11,933 nt of DNA from RPQK01 sp041946865 (GTDB lineage: Bacteria > Acidobacteriota > UBA6911 > RPQK01): positions 1-11,933 of the forward strand of contig JBHGBF010000225.1 of the NCBI GenBank assembly GCA_041946865.1, in the 5' to 3' direction. Both the position numbers and the translations under genes were made by a program. Positions 7,078 to 11,933 of this stretch are shown piece after piece. How positions within the stretch are numbered: the stretch's first letter is position 1; every line of letters begins with the position of its first letter. The notes under the pieces were generated by a model. The model had not been told where the DNA came from, made no database searches, and worked only from the letters and a program-made list of their open reading frames with translations.

Positions 7078-8895
7078 TCAGCGAGATTCGCGGGCGACCG
7101 GGTAATATCGTTTCTGATTCTCAAAGAAGGGGCTGCGCTCATAAAACCACCACAATCGCCGCCTCGGACTGCCCCGGAATTCGGAATCCTCAGCCAGCTT
7201 TCTTTCAAACTCCGCCCTCAAGGCCGGATCCAGGCGCAACATCCTTTCAGCCAGTGGCTCGAGCACATATCCCTCGGCGTATTCGTGTTCCTGGAACGCG
7301 GCCAGGAAAAACCCCCATCGGAAGAAGGATTCGGGAGAGTCAGGCTCGAGCAGCAGAATGGCCAGGTCGCCTAAAGGCTGATCAGTCGAGACCCGGACCG
7401 AGCCGGCCGGATAACGCACCGTCCGGCGCTCGATGCTGGTGGTGGCCCGGACTTGCACCCGCCCCTCGTAAGCCGCTTTTTCCAACTCGTAGCCGGTTAT
7501 CTGCCAGCTCTCCACCTGGACTTCGCGTGGCTTTGCCAGACGCTCCATGGCTATGCCATGAAGTCCCAGCCGATCAATAACGTCGGACCAGGCAGACGGA
7601 ACCCAATAGGCTACCGGCCGCCCGGCCGTCGCCACCGGTTTGGAGGAATCGAAGTACGGGATCACCAGCTCCTGCTTCTCACCGGTCCACTCGATTCTCT
7701 TGGCCCCCGAGATCGGCGAATCAACCAGCCGCGAAGCCACACCGCGAAACGGAATCCGGCGACTCGGGACCGGCAGCGCTTCCCAGCCGAGAGGCACCTC
7801 GGCCGGCCGCAGGGCACGGTCTGTCTGGATTGCCCGTCGCAGAGCGTTTCCCTGGCCCTCGAGCAGACGCATCAGGCTTTCGAGGAAAACGTAGGTGCCC
7901 AGCACCCGCTGCCGGTAAGGTTTCAGTGAATGGTTCTCGACCAGCACCGTCGGAACGTGGCAGACATCGCCATAACCGTTCGAAAAGCGGAGGCTGGACG
8001 GGCCGGCCGTGATTCCCTTGGACACGTCCCGGTTGTCAACCGCAAAGATCAACGGGCCGGGAATGTGACCCATCCGCTCCAATTCGCGATCGACTTGCGG
8101 CCGGAGCTCACTCTCCAGCCACCGGGCAACGGCAGGCGAGTACGCGTTCCTGTAGTTGTAGCCATAGGTGATGTCATATTGATAATCGATTCCGTCTGTG
8201 ACGTGCACGTCGACATACAAATCCGGACGCCACCGGTTGATCACCTGAACCACGGCCCGCACCTCGGGCGTGTCCAGCTTTCCAAAGTCGCGGTTCAGAT
8301 TGAGGTTTTGGCCATTGACCCGCCAGCCCGTCTCAACAGGACCTTTCTGGTTGATTCGATTGTAGATCGAGGACCGCTCATGACCGTCGACGTTCAGTAT
8401 CGGGATGAAAAGGAGGTTCACCCCGTCGAGCAGATTCCGCCTGGTAGCGCGCACGGTCAGATCACGAACCAGCATCAGGCCGGCGTCCTTGCCATCGATC
8501 TCGCCCGCGTGAATGCCTGCTTGAACCAGCAGCAGCCGTTTTTGCGAGCGTGCGGTCTTGGCAAAACCCGTTTCTTTCGACACCACCACCATCCAGATAT
8601 CGCGTCCTTCCGCACTTCTTCCAATCGAAAGCAGCCGGATTTCGGGGGAAGCGGCGTCGAGTCGCTTCAGCCAGGCAAGAGTCTCACCGTAGCTTGGAGT
8701 CCGGGTCAGACCACTCCGTTCCGAGGCAGTAACCCATGGGTCGGCCGAAGGGACGATCAAGGCCTCGCTGGCGCCGCGCCAGGGAATGTCGGGTGGCAGT
8801 GGCGCCGGATACCTTTCAGAGCCCGGCTGTGCGAAAAGTCTCGCCGAGAGAACGGAGAAAAGGGAGAAACCTAGGATCAGGATCCTGCATCGCAT
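7078..8895 (-). CDS. Secreted M14-family zinc carboxypeptidase
   Basis: This 605-residue protein starts with a Sec signal peptide (MRCRILILGFSLFSVLSARLF, cleavage probably near AQ at 22-23), so it acts outside the cytoplasmic membrane. The M14 fold spans roughly 65-345: zinc ligands His129 and Glu132 in GIHAGE and His231 in VDVHVTDG, a substrate-binding Asn-Arg in LNLNRDFG (201-202), and a probable catalytic Glu320 in VLVENHSLKPY. It should remove C-terminal residues from peptides or, as in some family members, cleave cell-wall peptides. About 350-605 forms an extra domain not recognised, possibly beta-rich, with aromatic runs near the end. The length fits large M14 proteins of Acidobacteriota and Bacteroidota. 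It is transcribed divergently from the M56-HAF gene, and a promoter that may make a leaderless mRNA sits directly at its ATG. Confidence 0.9.
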   Translation of the reverse strand: MRCRILILGFSLFSVLSARLFAQPGSERYPAPLPPDIPWRGASEALIVPSADPWVTASERSGLTRTPSYGETLAWLKRLDAASPEIRLLSIGRSAEGRDIWMVVVSKETGFAKTARSQKRLLLVQAGIHAGEIDGKDAGLMLVRDLTVRATRRNLLDGVNLLFIPILNVDGHERSSIYNRINQKGPVETGWRVNGQNLNLNRDFGKLDTPEVRAVVQVINRWRPDLYVDVHVTDGIDYQYDITYGYNYRNAYSPAVARWLESELRPQVDRELERMGHIPGPLIFAVDNRDVSKGITAGPSSLRFSNGYGDVCHVPTVLVENHSLKPYRQRVLGTYVFLESLMRLLEGQGNALRRAIQTDRALRPAEVPLGWEALPVPSRRIPFRGVASRLVDSPISGAKRIEWTGEKQELVIPYFDSSKPVATAGRPVAYWVPSAWSDVIDRLGLHGIAMERLAKPREVQVESWQITGYELEKAAYEGRVQVRATTSIERRTVRYPAGSVRVSTDQPLGDLAILLLEPDSPESFFRWGFFLAAFQEHEYAEGYVLEPLAERMLRLDPALRAEFERKLAEDSEFRGSPRRRLWWFYERSPFFENQKRYYPVARESR

Positions 8896-8901
8896 CGCGT
8901 G

Positions 8902-8930
8902 ATTCTAGCAACTACCGGACCTTTTTCCGA
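8902..8930 (-). promoter_or_regulatory. Extended -10 promoter placed directly at the peptidase start
   Basis: The minus strand reads TGCTAGAAT, an extended -10 (TGn plus TAGAAT, 8902-8907), only six bases before the ATG. A weak -35 (TCGGAA, 8925-8930) lies 17 bases upstream. Transcription would begin at or within a base or two of the ATG, giving a leaderless mRNA. This agrees with the absence of a Shine-Dalgarno sequence. Confidence 0.42.
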
Positions 8931-8950
8931 CCGTCAGCGGACGCGCAGTG

Positions 8951-9084
8951 CGTCATCCTTCATCCTTCATCCTTGCCTCCGGCACGCATCCGACGCGCTC
9001 CGTTGGAAAGCGCTGCGCTTGCGGCTCCGTGGGGGCTTTGCCGTCATTTTTCATCCTTCATCCTTGCCTCCGGCACGCATCCGA
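8951..9084. repeat. Duplicated 35-bp intergenic repeat
   Basis: Two exact 35-bp direct copies, 8959-8993 and 9050-9084, begin ttcatccttcatccttgcc and end ggcacgcatccga. They are 91 bp apart start to start. The first is preceded by a further catcctt unit, and both are preceded by cgtcat. Each contains a small hairpin (tgcc-tcc-ggca). The repeat occupies the 264-bp gap between the divergent peptidase and M56-HAF genes. It may be a copy of a dispersed genomic repeat. No convincing gene is present in the gap. Confidence 0.8.
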
Positions 9085-9159
9085 ATGCCCCTTGCGCACC
9101 CGGATAGTGGAGACGAGCGCCCATAGTGGCCGGACTCTCCAGACCTTCTCGCGGTTTTC

Positions 9160-11748
9160 TTGTTGTACCAGCTTGTCCGGCGTTGGCCCTCTGCCTTTCG
9201 CCATTTTCTCCTGAGCCTGGCGTTTTTCTGCCTTTCGCTACTGCCGTTTTGCCTGATTTGGGGACCTGAATGGCGGGTTCCTTTCTTGTCCACACCGGCA
9301 TTCTTGAAAGCTGGCGACCAGAATGCCTTAACGGCTTGGCCGATGGTTCTGCTCGGCGTCTGGCTCGTCGGTTTTGTCATCGTCATGTTGCGGGTGACAG
9401 CCGGTCTCTGGGTGACACATGGCCTGAGACGCGATTCTTTGGCGCTTGACGATCCCAGCTGGTCGGCCGATGTGCTGGCATCGAGCCGGAAGCTAGGGCT
9501 TCGAGGCGACGTTCCGGTCCTGGTTAATCACCGGGTTGGCGCTGCGATCAGCACCGGCATTGTCAGGCCCTGCGTCATCGTTCCGACAGCCGCGCTCGAG
9601 TGGTCTCCCGAACAGCGGCAGACGATTCTTTATCACGAGCTCGGCCACATCAGACGACGCGACAATCTGACGAATGTCTTTGCGCTCGCGGTTTGCGCCG
9701 TATATTGGTTTAACCCGCTGGTCTGGTGGGCCGCGGCTCGGCTCAGGGTCTGCCGCGAGGCGGCCTGCGATGATCTTGTCTTGAGTTGCGGGACGCGGCC
9801 TTCGCGTTACGTGTCATACCTGCTTCAGGCAGCTTCTGCCCCTCGGTCGCGGCTGATTTCCGTGACGCTGTCGCAAATCTCGGTTTTGAAAAAGCGGGTA
9901 CTGACCATTCTCGATCCGCACGTAAACCGGAGGGCTATTGGCCCGGCTCTGATCATAGCCTGCTCTTTCCTGGGCGCAACCGCCCTGGTGTCAATCTCTG
10001 CTCTCCAGCCGTGGATTGTTCCGGCCCTTACGGCCGGCCTGGGGGGAAGACTCGGACATGCCGGAGTGCCCGGCGCTGGCTTCTTCTCTGAAAGGCTCTT
10101 CACCGCGGGGCGTTACGAGGCGCGAGGATCGCAGGAGACAAGCCTGGTCTGGAGCTCAGTGGCTCTTCCCCCTGCTGTCCAAAGACCGCCCGTTTTCGCT
10201 GGGCGTTATCCGACACAGGTCATCACGATTTCGAGTGCGACTGGGAGTTTTGGGGCTGAAGCGGCCGTGCGATCTCGGAAGCCGGGGCGATTCCTGCCGG
10301 CCAGCGGCTCTTCGCGGGCAGCGCCCGCTGCTCCTCCCCGTGGTTTTCCTTATGCAGGGATCATAGCAACGAACCCCCAGCCCCCGGATGACCCGCCTGT
10401 CGAACCAGATAACCCGCCTGACAGTACCCCGTCCGATCTGGAAGTGACACGGGTAAGCCTTGGCACGCTGGGTGGCTCCCTGAGCCTGGCTAGCGATATT
10501 AATGAAGCCGGGCGCGTGGTAGGTGCAAGCACCGACGGAGTCGGGAGAAGCCAGGCGTTCGTCTGGAGCAAGGCACAAGGCATGTCTCATCTTCCGTGCC
10601 CTTGGGGCACGTGCGAGGCGATCGACATCAATAATTCCGGCCAGGTCCTCATTGTTGCCGAGGATGAAACGGGCGACAAATCCACCAGCTATTTCTGGTC
10701 ACCCGACGGCACTCTCACGAACATAGGCAGTCTGGGCGGTCCCTCGACTCGCGGTCAGGAGATCAACGACCACGGGCAGATTATCGGAACGAGTGAAACG
10801 TCGTTCGGCGTCGAGAGCGCCTTTTTCTGGAGCCGCGATACGGGAATGCTCAATCTGGGCGGTTCGAAGGCCGTCACGCTGAACGAGCAGGGACAAGTTG
10901 TCGGTTGGGCTTCTTCTTACGCCTTCTTCTGGGATTCCGCCACGGACACCTTCCGGCGCATAGGGGACATGGACGTACAGGCACAGCCGTTCGACATGAA
11001 CAACCGGGGCGAGATCGTTGGCTATGCTCATGTCGGGCAGAACAACCAGCCAAAGGCCTTTTACTGGAACGAGACCGACGGAATGACCCAAATCGAGCTC
11101 CCAGGCGCCCCGGCCTTCAGCTGCGCCTTCCGCATCAATGACGCGGGGGAGGTCCTCGCCCTGGCGAAAGACGCACAAGACCGGGAGCGTACTTTTTCCT
11201 GGCAACCCGGCCAGCAGGCTCGAGAACAAAGCGTGCCTGATTTCCTGCGCCCGCAGCTCGAATGGCAGCTGATGTCAACCGCCACATCATCGTCGCTGGC
11301 GCTGATCGGCTCCAACCTGCCGAGCGCGAAGCTTGTAGAGGAGCTGGCCAGAGTCGACTTCAGCGCAGGTGCAGAGCCGACAGCCCTGGCTCAACTGGTC
11401 AGAATGAATGGGCGGGGCCAGATCGCCGGCAACCTGCTGCGCCCGGACGAAAGCGAGATTGAGGCGGTGCTTTGGGAAATCCGACTTCCGAAAGTAGAAG
11501 AAAGCGTTCGGGAAGTCCTCAGAGAACTCCCCGTCACGACTCCGACGCTGAGCCTGAGGATGAAACTCGAGACTGCCCTCGGCGCCCTCGCCACCAATGA
11601 CTATCAAGCAGCCGGCTCGAGCCTCTTCGCCTTCCTGGATGGTCTGAACGCTGCTGATTCCACGATTGTTGAGGCCAGGCGCGTTCGCTGGACTCAAGCC
11701 GTCGAGGAAAGCCTTGACCGCATCAGTCATTTCACGATCCTGAAGTAA
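9160..11748 (+). CDS. M56 (BlaR1-type) membrane metallopeptidase fused to HAF repeats
   Basis: The 862-residue product has an M56 core with zinc-binding HELGH (159-163) in YHELGHIRRRDN and a third ligand Glu200 in CREAACDD. Membrane segments lie near 15-35, 58-80, 172-190 and 262-284. After an unrecognised stretch (285-400) and a proline/aspartate-rich linker (405-425) come HAF-type repeats. The motif (I/L/M)N-x-x-G-x-(V/I) recurs at Asn448, 491, 536, 575, 614, 660 and 750, each followed by an aromatic-Trp motif (Trp469, 513, 557, 591, 636, 681, 772). A helical C-terminal domain spans about 795-855. BlaR1 proteins sense a ligand outside the cell and cut a repressor inside; here the repeat region takes the sensor's place. 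The TTG start is the first plausible codon after an in-frame TAG at 9124 and lacks a Shine-Dalgarno. The normal first membrane helix is mostly missing, so the 5' end may be damaged. No BlaI gene is adjacent. Confidence 0.82.
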   Translation: MLYQLVRRWPSAFRHFLLSLAFFCLSLLPFCLIWGPEWRVPFLSTPAFLKAGDQNALTAWPMVLLGVWLVGFVIVMLRVTAGLWVTHGLRRDSLALDDPSWSADVLASSRKLGLRGDVPVLVNHRVGAAISTGIVRPCVIVPTAALEWSPEQRQTILYHELGHIRRRDNLTNVFALAVCAVYWFNPLVWWAAARLRVCREAACDDLVLSCGTRPSRYVSYLLQAASAPRSRLISVTLSQISVLKKRVLTILDPHVNRRAIGPALIIACSFLGATALVSISALQPWIVPALTAGLGGRLGHAGVPGAGFFSERLFTAGRYEARGSQETSLVWSSVALPPAVQRPPVFAGRYPTQVITISSATGSFGAEAAVRSRKPGRFLPASGSSRAAPAAPPRGFPYAGIIATNPQPPDDPPVEPDNPPDSTPSDLEVTRVSLGTLGGSLSLASDINEAGRVVGASTDGVGRSQAFVWSKAQGMSHLPCPWGTCEAIDINNSGQVLIVAEDETGDKSTSYFWSPDGTLTNIGSLGGPSTRGQEINDHGQIIGTSETSFGVESAFFWSRDTGMLNLGGSKAVTLNEQGQVVGWASSYAFFWDSATDTFRRIGDMDVQAQPFDMNNRGEIVGYAHVGQNNQPKAFYWNETDGMTQIELPGAPAFSCAFRINDAGEVLALAKDAQDRERTFSWQPGQQAREQSVPDFLRPQLEWQLMSTATSSSLALIGSNLPSAKLVEELARVDFSAGAEPTALAQLVRMNGRGQIAGNLLRPDESEIEAVLWEIRLPKVEESVREVLRELPVTTPTLSLRMKLETALGALATNDYQAAGSSLFAFLDGLNAADSTIVEARRVRWTQAVEESLDRISHFTILK

Positions 11749-11933
11749 CCTCACCGGGTGGTTTAGCTGCTGGCGACGCAGTCCCGTTCCTCGCGGAGCG
11801 AAATTCCGCCGCTTTCAATACAGATTCGCGCGCATTGGGAGGGTGTTGAAAAAGGGGTTTAGGCCTGAAGGGCCCTGGACTTTGGCGAAAATAACCAGAT
11901 GTGTGAACGTTTTTTACGCCGAAGGCGTTAGGC
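11749..11933. other. Non-coding tail of the window with small hairpins
   Basis: No gene is seen in these 185 bases. There is a weak hairpin gcgga/tccgc (11793-11809) after the M56-HAF stop; it lacks a proper T-run and is not called as a terminator. Near the end, acgcc-gaa-ggcgt forms a perfect 5-bp stem directly after a run of six T. The segment gggtgttgaaaaagggg (from 11841) looks a little like the end of some insertion sequences, but no partner repeat or transposase is inside the window. Confidence 0.35.

Noticed and set aside
7930..8874. Plus-strand reading frame opposite the carboxypeptidase
   Set aside because: It is antisense to the M14 catalytic core and has no domain.
8899..9126. Small plus-strand frame upstream of the M56-HAF gene
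   Set aside because: It reads through both copies of the 35-bp repeat and has no protein-like features. It matters only because its TAG stop is in frame with the M56 gene.
11793..11820. Intrinsic terminator of the M56-HAF gene
   Set aside because: The stem is only five base pairs with a seven-base loop, and only a short run of three T follows.
11838..11933. Insertion-sequence end at the right edge
   Set aside because: The gggtgttgaaaaa string resembles some terminal repeats, but no matching inverted repeat, target duplication or transposase is inside the window.

Overview
The window looks like a piece of a fairly GC-rich bacterial chromosome, with no phage, plasmid or CRISPR features. The mix of a secreted M14 carboxypeptidase, a bactofilin, HAF-repeat sequence, an SNF2/SWIM pair and repeat-bearing intergenic gaps suits Acidobacteriota or a similar soil or sediment phylum. 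That placement is inferred from gene content, not from a marker gene.

Layout from left to right. A tRNA-Leu(CAA) lies on the minus strand at the left edge, with a short 9-bp tandem array upstream of it. Seven minus-strand protein genes then fill about 290-8895. In transcription order (right to left) they are a secreted M14-type zinc carboxypeptidase, a bactofilin overlapping a class I methyltransferase-like gene, a HAD-family hydrolase, an HMGL-type (DRE-TIM) aldolase, an SNF2-family helicase and a SWIM zinc-finger protein overlapping the helicase. From 9160 a single long plus-strand gene runs to 11748. It encodes an M56 (BlaR1-type) membrane metallopeptidase fused to a series of HAF repeats. 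The last 185 bases carry no gene.

How the genes relate. Two pairs look translationally coupled through one-base stop/start overlaps: bactofilin-methyltransferase (TAATG) and helicase-SWIM (TGATG). The bactofilin pair has a good sigma70-type promoter in the gap before it. The HAD and aldolase genes stand about 120-130 bp apart from their neighbours, so they may be separate units or a loose operon. The helicase and SWIM protein probably act together on nucleic acid. The aldolase and HAD enzyme may belong to sugar or cell-surface metabolism, but nothing here proves it.

The most unusual item is the M56-HAF protein. It keeps the intramembrane protease core but has a repeat region, with seven recognisable HAF units, where BlaR1 has its penicillin-binding sensor. 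Its 5' end looks damaged or unconventional: the first part of the membrane domain is missing, an in-frame TAG lies just upstream, and a duplicated 35-bp repeat sits next to it. No BlaI-type repressor gene is visible in the window.
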